Assembly: GCA_949318235.1 (NCBI GenBank)
Contig: OX439130.1
Coordinates: 40,068,335-40,132,334 of the forward strand
Source: Ecdyonurus torrentis
Lineage: Eukaryota > Arthropoda > Insecta > Ephemeroptera > Heptageniidae
Length of the DNA stretch: 64,000 bases
Direction: 5' to 3'
Under the pieces are notes generated by a model that worked only from the letters and a program-made list of their open reading frames with translations, was not told the origin of the DNA and made no database searches. Both the position numbers and the translations under genes were made by a program. Below, piece by piece: positions 55,261 through 64,000 of this stretch (its first letter is position 1; every line of letters begins with the position of its first letter).

Positions 55261-58200
55261 TGTATTATATGCGCAATCAAATTCCTGCATATTGTTTTTA
55301 GTCAAATGTTTGAAATAAAATTACCAGGTATGAACATAAAAATATTTACTTTAAAAATTAATGACTAAATATAAAAAAAAAAAACAGGTTAGGAAGGAAT
55401 AAAGAGAGAGAAAAAAAAATAATTATGATAAAATCAGGTTAATCAAGTTAAAAGCTTCCGCATCAGTATATTTATTTTGAGTGAGATATCTTAATCTTTG
55501 TATATATGAGAGAGAGAAACACTATCACTTTTTTGTGTTATTATACAATACAACGTTCTTATTTATGTACTTGAGTTTATATAGAGATTATCTACTTGAA
55601 ATCCAGTTCTGTTCTAGATTGTTAAGAAAGAAAATTTATGAAAATCAAATCAGTTCATCTGAATTGTAATTATTTATGGATTAGGATAACGTACGGTTCG
55701 TTTATAACGTATGCAAGAATGTTTTACTTTCAATTTTTAAATCGATATTGGTGATTATTTTTTATAAATAATTCCTTTTTTTTAATCCATTTTAATATTT
55801 TGAATCTGATTTTGTATTCAATTTATTTCACAATAGGTTTTGTTAACAATGACTTTTTTTTTTTTTAAACAGATTATTATTATTATTACTACCTTCTAAA
55901 ATATCTTTTACATTTTGCAAAATTAAGTTTGAAAATGTTCCAATTTTATATTTTTATTGTATTTTCTTTCTTCATTTTTTTTTTTCTGCGAATTATTAAT
56001 AATATATTATTAAACTGCGTCATTTTTTTTCTTCCCCAGCTTAAATTATGTAAAAGTTTGATTGGTCATTGAAATTTCTCCATTCCAGCTCCTGTATAGT
56101 TTTTCACAAAATCACTTAAGGAATGAACCTACAATTTCAAAGTATAAAAAAATTAGGGGTCCCATTTCATTATCACCTTGTGCATCGGTTAAAGCTTACA
56201 TACCAATAATTCTGTCTCGAATAATACCTTTTGTATTCTGAATTATACCTTATACAGATCATTATAATAATAATAATAAGAGGAAGAATTTGCGTTCGTT
56301 TTAATAAAGAGCAAAATCATGCTTCTCATTTTAATCCCAATATTTTACAGTTCACAGCATACTTTAATATTATAATCGATTGAATTAGAATTCATCCATA
56401 CAGCGTCAGCTTTTCAAAAGTGAATCGTGCATATTATAATCATAATACACACAATATATTATAACATAATTAAATAGTACGAACCTTTATTATGTATTAT
56501 TGAATAGTATACAGGACAAATTACCATTATAATGATAATGATGGAGGGAGATACGTTTAATTTACCTTGTTGTGTAGCTGCGGCTGTGGTATAATATAAG
56601 TGTATTATTTATAGAAATATAATGGAGCAAGGTACACATATAAAATCTTGTCAATACATACGTATATATAATATATGAAGAAGCAAAAGGGGTTGAAAAC
56701 CAAACAGCATGTATATATGCGTGCAAGGATGATAAGGGAGAGAATTTTACGACTAGAACAAACTTGTAGCAGCTGGTAGAGATGTGTATCAATAAAACTA
56801 TAAATATATGTATGTATGTTACTTTTCTCTCAAATTAAAATAATAATTGTTGTTTTCAAAACCATATTACAATATTCTAATAACAAGAAACATAATATTA
56901 AATTTGTACTTTTGGTTTTGTGGATGTATTTTTTAAATTTAATGCTTAAAATTTAAGAATAATTTTATATTTAAGTGCATTCTAAAAATTGGTGCATTAC
57001 TTTAGTTACGAATCCTAACTTATTTAAGATATATAATCACTTTTAAGTTATTATTAGTAGCTAAAATAATGTATTTTAGCAAGTTATTAAAAATAGCTAA
57101 TTTAAGTTATTTTAAGCTATTTTAAGTTAAAATAGCTACTGTTAATAATCTGTTACAAAAATGCATTATTTTAGCTACTCATAATAACTGAAAAGTGAAT
57201 ATCTTAAATAAGTTAGTATTCGTAACTGAAGTAATGCACCAATTTTTAGAGTGTGTGCAGTCTTTTTCAAAGTGCGTTTTATTGAATATTTTAAAACCTT
57301 AATTTTTTTTCTTTTTATTTCTGTAAAAATCATTTTCTTTTTACTTCTCAAGATCTGAGTATATAATAATACGAAATTGGAAACCTATACTTCTTTTTGC
57401 AAGCCTTTTTATTGTATTTTTAACCATTGTACTTGAAGAACGTTGATGCAACATTGATTTAATTTTAAAACCAACAGTAACAAAAAGTGTAGTAATTATT
57501 TATATGCATTACAACACAACTTATGCAATATTAATTCTGATTGAAAAGTAAAATATTTATTATAAAATAGTGTTATGTATGGCATGTTATATCTTGAGGC
57601 CTAAAATGTATGTCTAGGTTATGTAAAATAAAATCACATTTACATCTCATATAATATAGTCATGAATAAATCATTATTATTGCCAGAAAATAAGCGAGAT
57701 TACGGCGTAAAAAGAGATGAATTTATTTTCTTTTAAACGATGTAACATCTGGGATATGTGAGAATATGAAATTATCTATCATTAAAATATAATAATTATA
57801 CAAGGGTAAAATTTTAGCATGAGTTATACATATAATCTGAAATGTTACTTATATAGAAATATGTAAATGTATAAAAAGTGATTGTAACACCGAATTTTGA
57901 CAATTTGCAAATTTTATGAAATTTGTGTATGGATAGGAATTTCACACATAAAAAAGAGTCATTAAAAGAGTAAATTTGCGTAATTTGTTATAAGGGGTTA
58001 GTTAGTCAATAGTATTGACGATACCAACCCACGTTTTACTTTGTGCTTACAATGCAATGCTGTGTTCAGGCGTCTCTGAATGTTTAACACTCGTGTTTTG
58101 TCTTCAGCTTCTTCTCCCTGCTAGCCAAGCGTTGCAGAATTGAGACATAACATACATTATGTTTAATTTTCGCGCTCAAGTGCATCTCACTTCATGTTTC

Positions 58201-59486
58201 TATCTGCATACACACACGTGCGACTTTGCATCTTGACAAGACATCGTGAAGTTTACAAAAATACGTAATCTTAAGCTTTTTCTAGAACATGTAGACATTA
58301 CATACAGAGAGATATTTAAAAGCTTAGTACGATACCATAATGAAATAACAATTCTTCATATTTATATATTTTTTAATAATAATAACAAAATACCTCCACA
58401 TAAAGATTACTTACAAAGATTTTCAAACAATGCTAAAAATATGGTTGCCAAAATAATTCTGAAGGTTAGAAAATTAGGGGACCCTAAGTTTTTCTCACAG
58501 CGCTTGTTATTATTTAGCAAGGTCCACCAGTAAGCCCTATCGCCTTAAAAATTTTAAAATTGAGGAAGAGAGAAATTGCAAATTGCTTGTTTTATGTTTC
58601 ACAGTCGTATCAAATTAAATGTCTTACAAGTATAAACAATCCTGTAATTTAAAGTTACAAAATGATATATACTTAACAAAAAAACAAAGTAAAAACTAAT
58701 TGAATTATTACTTAAAGCCATGTACTTCAAATATCCGTGCAATTCTTTATTATTATTATTTTCTTCCTGAAGCAGATTTATTCTCGTGATAAATTTGTAC
58801 AGTACGTGAGAATTCATTTCTACGTCTCGTATTGTGTTTCTTAGAAGAACTTGAAACTGATCTTAAAGCAAGATTTCAAATTTGTATCGCAATTAATTAC
58901 TCTTTTTTCACACGTATAAATTATGTCTTTTACAAAAAAAATGTTGAATTTTATAAAGATTTTTTATATAAATATACATATGATAAAAATCATATAACTA
59001 ATTATTTTTATTTTCTCTATTTTAAATTTTGAAAAAAATATAATATATAGTGAAGTTTGCGTTGTTAATGAATTTTTTACATTAATTTGTTATAATATTT
59101 ACAGAAAAACAAAACATGAGAATTCTCAGGTTTGAACAATGTCAGTTATTAATTGCTCTTGTCTTTGTAATTCAATTATTATACGCATGTACAGTTACTG
59201 CAATAAATAATTAATTTATGTTGTTGGTAATAAAATAGTAATAAAAATTTCATTAGGGATAAGTGTGAACTTTGTTGTGTACTATAAGAAGGTAATTGGC
59301 TTTGTATTACGAGTGTATATATATATGAGAAAATAAAATCAGTACGATAGTCTTGTCATTATAGTTACTTTTTATTGTGTGTCAAGAAAATACAAACCAA
59401 TAATACGATCAACGTTCTTGTAGCGAGCAATGGAAAGGTATTACAATAAATAAAAATAAATGTATAAATAATAAGTAAATAAAATT
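55259..59486. other. AT-rich intronic stretch with one near-palindromic MITE
   Basis: Apart from the MITE at 56978, there is a GC-richer patch at 58060-58250 and a 95-codon open frame at 58246-58533 that begins at GTG, not ATG, and shows no family features. Confidence 0.55.
56978..57253. mobile_element. 276-bp near-palindromic MITE with CACTCTAAAAATTGG ends
   Basis: The arms of about 130 bp are reverse complements. Both begin CA(T/C)TCTAAAAATTGGTGCATTAC and continue through TTAGTTACGAAT, TAACTTATTTAAGATAT and GTAGCTAAAATAATG. The centre is rich in AAGTTATTTTAAG repeats. There is no open frame, and the target duplication is unclear. Confidence 0.82.
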
Positions 59487-59742
59487 CAGGGTTCGGATTA
59501 AACCCGTTTTTTTTAATAAAACCGGCCGGCAGGTAAAACCGGGTTTTATAGCCCGTTTTTTTTAATAAAACCCGGTTTTTTAAGTAAAAAAAAAACCGTT
59601 TTTTTATTTTTTTCCCCTAATTTTCACAATAATAACATAAAAATAATAAAATAATAAACTCGCATATTTTTTAATCATTTGAAAAAAACAAACAAAAAAA
59701 ACCACATCAAATATCAATTTTATAGAGGTTTATTTATTCTTA

Positions 59743-59980
59743 CCCCCGTAAGCTGCAACGCTAACTAACTAGTTAAACCGTAGTTAAGTTGTTATTTTGA
59801 TTGTTGCAACAATTAAAAAAAGATAACTAAGGTTTAACTAGAGGTTGCAGCTTACAGCCCTTAGGCCTGTAAGCTGCAACCTCTAGTTAAACCTTAGTTA
59901 TCTTTTTTAATTGTTGCAACAATCAAAATAACAACTTAACTACGGTTTAACTAGTTAGTTAGCGTCGCAGCTTACAGGGG
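59743..59980. repeat. Near-perfect hairpin made of two inverted copies of a self-complementary unit
   Basis: The two halves (about 59747-59857 and 59868-59977) are reverse complements with only a few differences. Each half also has inverted ends of its own: GTAAGCTGCAAC against GTTGCAGCTTAC, then AGTTAAACC against GGTTTAACT, with the palindrome TTGTTGCAACAA at its middle. It is probably a MITE of about 110 bp in two head-to-head copies. The CCCC...GGGG edges are flanked by TTA. Confidence 0.85.
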
Positions 59981-60033
59981 TTAGTGTTTATAGTAATACA
60001 AGTAAATTAAGAATTTCGACTGTTATTATTTTT

Positions 60034-60443
60034 AGAGAGCGGAAAAATAGTCTTTAAAAAGTAAACCATAATTTAAAAAGTAAACCATATTTTCACAATA
60101 TTTTTTTTTTAAATTATTTATTTCCAACATGTTTTGTTGGAACACAATAATTTTCAAATAAAATTGAGTAAATTTAAAATTTTTTTTTTTTTCGAACAAA
60201 GTTTTAATTTAATAATAATTTTAATTTAAAAAAAAGTTTCTTGTTTGACTACAAATTTCCACTCAAATTTGCATTTACACATTTACATGTATTGTTATCT
60301 TTAAGGTGGCGAATAACTTATATTTGATCGTGTTTCAAGTGTTTGACGTAATTAAATTTTTAAGTACCAAAGCTTCTTTATTTTGTGTTCATACTAATTT
60401 GCCTTAAAAAATAAAATGTTTTTAGTGGTCTCTGGAGATTTTT

Positions 60444-60474
<31 letters not shown>

Positions 60475-60717
60475 ATGCTATTTTAGACCGATGTAATTTT
60501 TTTAGACTATAGAACATTTTTTTTTTTAGGCAATCCTAGAGACTATTAAGAAAACAGATAAATTCAGACATGTTATACTAATAAATAGTCACTAATGAGC
60601 TATATAAATTTCAAAGACTATTTTCCAACTATTTTATTATTTTTAGAGACTATTTTTAGACTATTTTTTAATTTTGAAGACTATTTTGATGAAAAAAGAG
60701 ACTATTTTTCCGCTCTT
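60034..60717. mobile_element. AGAGCGGAAAAATAGTC-ended element inside the 59487 composite
   Basis: The left end AGAGCGGAAAAATAGTCT is matched in inverted orientation by AGACTATTTTTCCGCTCT near 60700-60717. The motif AGACTATTTT recurs several times between 60610 and 60710. The interior is AT-rich without an open frame. Confidence 0.6.
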
Positions 60718-60741
60718 TTATTAATATAGTGTTTTGTTTTG

Positions 60742-60742
<1 letters not shown>

Positions 60743-60784
<42 letters not shown>
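60743..60784. repeat. T homopolymer, 42 nt
   Basis: This uninterrupted run of T lies just inside the right end of the CAGGG composite. Confidence 0.95.
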
Positions 60785-60788
<4 letters not shown>

Positions 60789-60890
60789 CGGCTTTTTTAA
60801 AAAACCGGGTTTTTTAAAAATCTTATTGCCCGGTTTTTTATAAAAAACCGCCCGGCAAAAATCCAGGTTAAAAAACCCGGTCGAACCCTG

Positions 60891-61987
60891 AAATAAATAA
60901 ATCAATCAATCATTTAATAAATTAAATAATAAATAAAAAAGGAAGGAAGGAAGGAAGTAAATTTGTATTTATATATTGATTTATTTAAAAAAATGATATA
61001 TATATTTTTCATAAAAAATAAAACTACAAACCCATTTTTGCCCTAGTTTTTCCCTTAGCAATAATCAAATGAATTGAAAATTAAGATAGTTTACGACGTA
61101 AAATATATGAATTAACAATTTGATGGTAAAAGTATCATTTCATTGAATGAGAGATATCAAAATTTCACTTTCTTGTCATTATAATGATAGAGTTTGTTAG
61201 TGTAGTGAAATTTGTCGACTTACTTGTTGAATAGCGTCATAATGAAGCACTCTGGTTGCTCTCAATGCAATTAGCTAACTACTGTATATATATATATATA
61301 TATATATAGTTTCATAGAAACTGGTACGTCCTATATAATATATAGTTATTATTATTATTTACACCAAGCTCTAGGTTACACTCAAACAAATTACTTTATT
61401 TTTAATTTATTATTCTATTTCATGTTTTCTCTTTACACTGTCAGTATTATAAGTGGTTAAATTACTCTATGGTGTTTTTTTTTCCTGCCATGAAATGCAC
61501 GGATTATAATTTTTTTCTTTTTAATATTTACATATAGCTATGTCAATATTAATAATAATTATTTAAGTAATAATATGTTTAAACTATACAGTATATTTCC
61601 AGCTGAAATTCTGCTCATATTTTTGTATATATAATTCCGAAGTACAGGCGCGAGCCCCAAGGTGCTGACTTTCCTTGCATACAATATAACTCTATTGCCT
61701 TACAATTAAGTCAAAGAATAAAATTTTATATGACAGAGTGTGTTGTGTACCTTCATACAATGTTAATTTGCAAAATGTAAACTGTATAACGATAAATGCA
61801 TTAATATATTTTTACAATTTGAACTAATAAAAAAAAAAAAAATAAAAAATAAAACTATTATAAATACTATACAATATTATACTATATGGTATAACTGAAA
61901 CACTGGGTTTACATTACATAAGTATACAGTACGTGCTTTTCTCAGAAGAGCATCATTTGACAATTTAGCGCAAATGCTTCCATGGTA
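60891..61987. other. AT-rich DNA between the composite element and family A copy 4
   Basis: It holds a GGAA repeat (about 60941-60957) and (TA)n at 61284. Nothing coding was seen. Confidence 0.6.
61284..61308. repeat. (TA)n microsatellite, short
   Basis: A pure TA run of about 12 units. Confidence 0.95.
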
Positions 61988-61991
61988 TTAA

Positions 61992-62324
61992 AGCCATAGA
62001 CCACATAAAACAACATGTGCTTTTTAATGAATAAACACGAAATGGGATCTTCAAAACTGTTGACAATTTTTACCAGAATGTTAATGTAGCCCCACGAGAG
62101 AGCGTGAAAATACTGTAAAGTATGCAATTTGCGTGACTATTCATGTTTATGACGTCAGAAACATACAAAAATTACTATGAAAATGTTGTGCGGGTTGCAT
62201 AAATTGAAATTTCTGATCACTGCTACGGAGCTACTGTTGCGTTTTGAGACAAACTAATGTTATTTATGTAAATCCCATCAAGTGTTTTGTGATATAAATG
62301 CTTGTTTTTCTCTGGTCTATTCCT
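61992..62324 (+). mobile_element. Family A MITE, copy 4 (333 bp)
   Basis: This is a full-length match to the copy at 22104. The left flank is TTAA (61988-61991); the right flank is ATAA, so one copy of the target duplication has mutated. TGACGTCA is at 62150-62157. The element lies about 500 bp upstream of the candidate microexon at 62817. Confidence 0.86.
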
Positions 62325-62483
62325 ATAAAATATATTTTTACAATCGTGTGTACCCTACATTAAAACATATCATGCATTCAATTTCTATTTTTAACTCAAT
62401 TGATTTGTTCGCATAAATAGTGTAACATGGCAAAATTTTATTCAAACTAATTTTTTATGATATAGTATTGCATGCTGTATGTA

Positions 62484-62603
62484 CAGCTCTGGCCAAAAGT
62501 TCCCGAACGGGGCAGCGGCGGCCGCTGCGTTTTCTCATAAAGATAACATAGTGTTGTTGCGGGTTGCCTATGGAAATCGTTCGGAAACTTTTGGCCAGAG
62601 CTG
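62484..62603. mobile_element. 120-bp Tc1/mariner-like mini-element
   Basis: The ends CAGCTCTGGCCAAAAGTTCC and, read backward, CAGCTCTGGCCAAAAGTTTC are inverted, continuing through CGAACG. CAGCTCTGGCCAAAAGT-type termini are common in Tc1/mariner elements. TA precedes the left end (62482-62483); the matching right TA has decayed to TC. The centre is unusually GC-rich, with GCGGCGGCCGC. Confidence 0.75.
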
Positions 62604-62816
62604 TCCACAATCTGTCAGTAATGCAAATATTAAAAATTAATGTTGGAATAATTATAATTGGATGTCATAATACTTTGGTCTGAGACTGGATTTTATTGAT
62701 ATTTAAGTAAGTTACTTCATTTTTTTTTATTGCTGCTTCGATCTTGACAGCACTAAAATTTTATAATAAATTATATGCTGAGTTTGTTTTTAATTATTTT
62801 CTGTTATGTGTTACAG

Positions 62817-62867
62817 GTACGTGTTACAAACATCATCAATGCAAGACAATTGTGATTCACTTCAATC
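62817..62867 (+). CDS. Candidate 51-nt coding microexon, phase-matched to the 26598-26885 exon
   Basis: The acceptor is strong (TTTTCTGTTATGTGTTACAG, AG at 62815-62816) and the donor is good (TTCAATC|GTGAGTTA, GT at 62868). The length is 51 nt, a multiple of three. Frame 1 is blocked by TGA and only the frame starting after one base was checked as open; that is precisely the phase left by the 26598-26885 exon, whose trailing AG plus this exon's first G makes an Arg codon. The encoded segment then begins YVLQTSS, continues MQDNCDS and ends LQ plus two bases of the next codon. It is Ser/Thr-rich with two Asp residues and one Cys. A short, phase-symmetric exon next to a very large intron resembles an alternatively spliced cassette. 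Further exons must lie beyond 64000. The function is unknown. Splice-site quality and phase agreement are seen in the sequence; linkage to the first exon is inferred. Confidence 0.55.
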
Positions 62868-64000
62868 GTGAGTTAAAATTACGTATAGAGATTGCATGCA
62901 AGGAAATTTTTTAATGTAAAGATGTCAACTTAAACATTTAAACATTCCATGCTTTTATATTCATTTCAATTAATATAATGACTAATGAATAAAAGCTTAT
63001 TATATGTCATTTAAAATGAAAAGTGTATTGACAGGTTTTTTTTTCTTCTTTCTATATACATATAATATATTATAATTTAAAATGTTAAGAAACTCGCGCT
63101 ATAGGTATCTTTTAACATTTGAAAATATTCAATCAGATGAGATGCATGGTAATTAACGTGAGCACTCGAGTGTTGATCTTAACGTGAAGCAAGGTGGGTT
63201 CAATAGAAAGGTACACACACGTTTGTGTTGTCATTTGTGGTATGTGGTGTCTAGACCCAGTTGTTGCCAGACACACTTGATAATTATTATTTTCTCAACC
63301 AATAAAGCTATATAGAGACTTGAAAGTTGACATTTTTTCTATCCAGGGTGGCATTTGTGGCATGCTCTAAACTCAATATTTCTTAAAGTGCCATCAATTG
63401 GGAATTACCCTTTTCCAGTTAAATAAGCTATTAGAAAACCAATAATTGAGTCTCGACCAATACATACACTATGACAGAAATTTTTAATTTATTAGGCTAT
63501 AGAAAAAACATATACAAAGTAACATGTTGATAATTAAGTCTATATGCATGCATTGCTATATATAAGAAGTATGCTACACTATAAACGTACTAAACTAAAG
63601 ATTTTAATTAAAGAAATTTATTATTATTATTATTTTCACTTTTTATTATGGGAGACATTGTTTATTTCAAGCAATGATCTTGCATATTGATTTATTGTCG
63701 CATAAATCGCCCTCTTTTTTTTTTAACTCCAAATAGTGAAACTAAATTCACGGTACAGAAGTACAGATCCCGTGAAAAAAAAAAAAAAGATTGTGTGTGA
63801 ACACTGTTCGCACAGTGTTCCAAATGATTTGGAATGCATTCCATTAGGGTTCCTATATGTTCGACTATGTTCCTTGCAAGAGAAATGACTATGTTCCTAG
63901 TGCATTCCTCATAAAGTATGTTTCAAGTGCATTCCAAAAAAATCATCAAAATCATATGTAGTTTTTATAATTTAAATTAAAATATTAAGGTACTACTTTA
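62868..64000. other. Sequence downstream of the microexon, probably intron
   Basis: It is AT-rich with a GC-richer patch at 63150-63280. An acceptor-like site at about 63345 leads into a frame that stops after a dozen codons. A hairpin GAACACTGT-TCGC-ACAGTGTTC lies near 63800-63821, followed by several GTTCC/CATTCC repeats to 63930. Confidence 0.5.

Larger units (their letters stand above)
59487..60890. mobile_element. CAGGGTTCG-ended composite transposon (1.4 kb)
   Basis: The left end is CAGGGTTCGGATTAAACCCG and the right end read backward is CAGGGTTCGACCGGGTTTTT. Both ends are built from repeated AAACCGGG/CCCGGTTT units separated by A or T runs, giving imperfect inverted termini of about 100 bp. 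The CAGGG terminus suggests the hAT superfamily, but no convincing 8-bp target duplication was found in the A/T-rich flanks. Two further inverted-repeat structures lie inside (59743-59980 and 60034-60717). No transposase frame was seen. Confidence 0.68.

Noticed and set aside
55180..55368. Two open frames starting with the same MGQFRVLMLT at 53660 (-) and 55180 (+)
   Set aside because: The shared start is the inverted repeat of the 53824-55207 fold-back read outward into TA tracts; not a gene pair.
58109..58150. Acceptor-like TTTTGTCTTCAG followed by a short GC-richer open stretch
   Set aside because: No donor site follows before the frames close.
58246..58533. 95-codon open frame
   Set aside because: It starts at GTG, not ATG, and has AT-driven composition and no recognisable motif.
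63346..63390. Acceptor-like TTTTTTCTATCCAG after the microexon, as a possible next exon
   Set aside because: The required frame stops after about 12 codons and no donor is present.

Overview
The window is metazoan nuclear DNA, very AT-rich and almost entirely non-coding. Dinucleotide microsatellites are abundant: long (CT)n/(GA)n tracts on both strands, and (TA)n tracts of up to about 170 bp. Long A/T homopolymers and small non-autonomous DNA transposons are also common. Nothing bacterial is present: there are no operons, rRNA or CRISPR arrays. The composition suits an invertebrate with long introns, such as a crustacean, a hemipteran or a similar arthropod. This is an inference from texture only; no gene fixes the taxon.

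Coding content is small. One clear internal exon lies on the + strand at 26598-26885. It is GC-rich, has good splice signals, and encodes a disordered Pro/Gly/Asn-rich segment with PPPY and PxxPxR motifs. A second, 51-nt candidate exon lies at 62817-62867, also with good acceptor and donor sites. Its only open frame is exactly the one required after the first exon. Read together they imply a + strand gene crossing the window with a roughly 36 kb intron (26886-62816) and more exons outside. The gene family was not recognised. I judged the other long open frames to be translated microsatellites, transposon arms or chance.

Most recognisable structure is mobile-element debris. (1) A 331-333 bp TTAA-flanked MITE (family A) is present in four copies: 13917-14247 (-), 17385-17628 (+, truncated), 22104-22436 (+) and 61992-62324 (+). 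(2) A second TTAA element (8128-8524), with about 160 bp inverted arms, is inserted cleanly in a family B element; family B is also seen as a large fold-back at 15216-15800. (3) A hAT-type element at 22785-23423 has a perfect 8-bp target duplication. (4) A CAGGG-ended element at 59487-60890 holds further inverted-repeat elements, including a hairpin whose arms are themselves hairpins. (5) A 1.4 kb fold-back at 53824-55207 sits in a TA microsatellite and contains a smaller element that also occurs at 48334-48463. (6) Several singletons include a Tc1-like mini-element at 62484-62603 and a tRNA-headed SINE candidate at 50636 onward.

The CRE-like palindrome TGACGTCA recurs in three different MITE families: eight of the ten copies I found lie inside elements. 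Four CACGTG palindromes are packed within 50 bp at 2462-2511. I saw no convincing tRNA gene, promoter, poly(A) signal tied to a gene, retrovirus or transposase gene. Coordinates were read by eye, so repeat borders may be off by a few bases.
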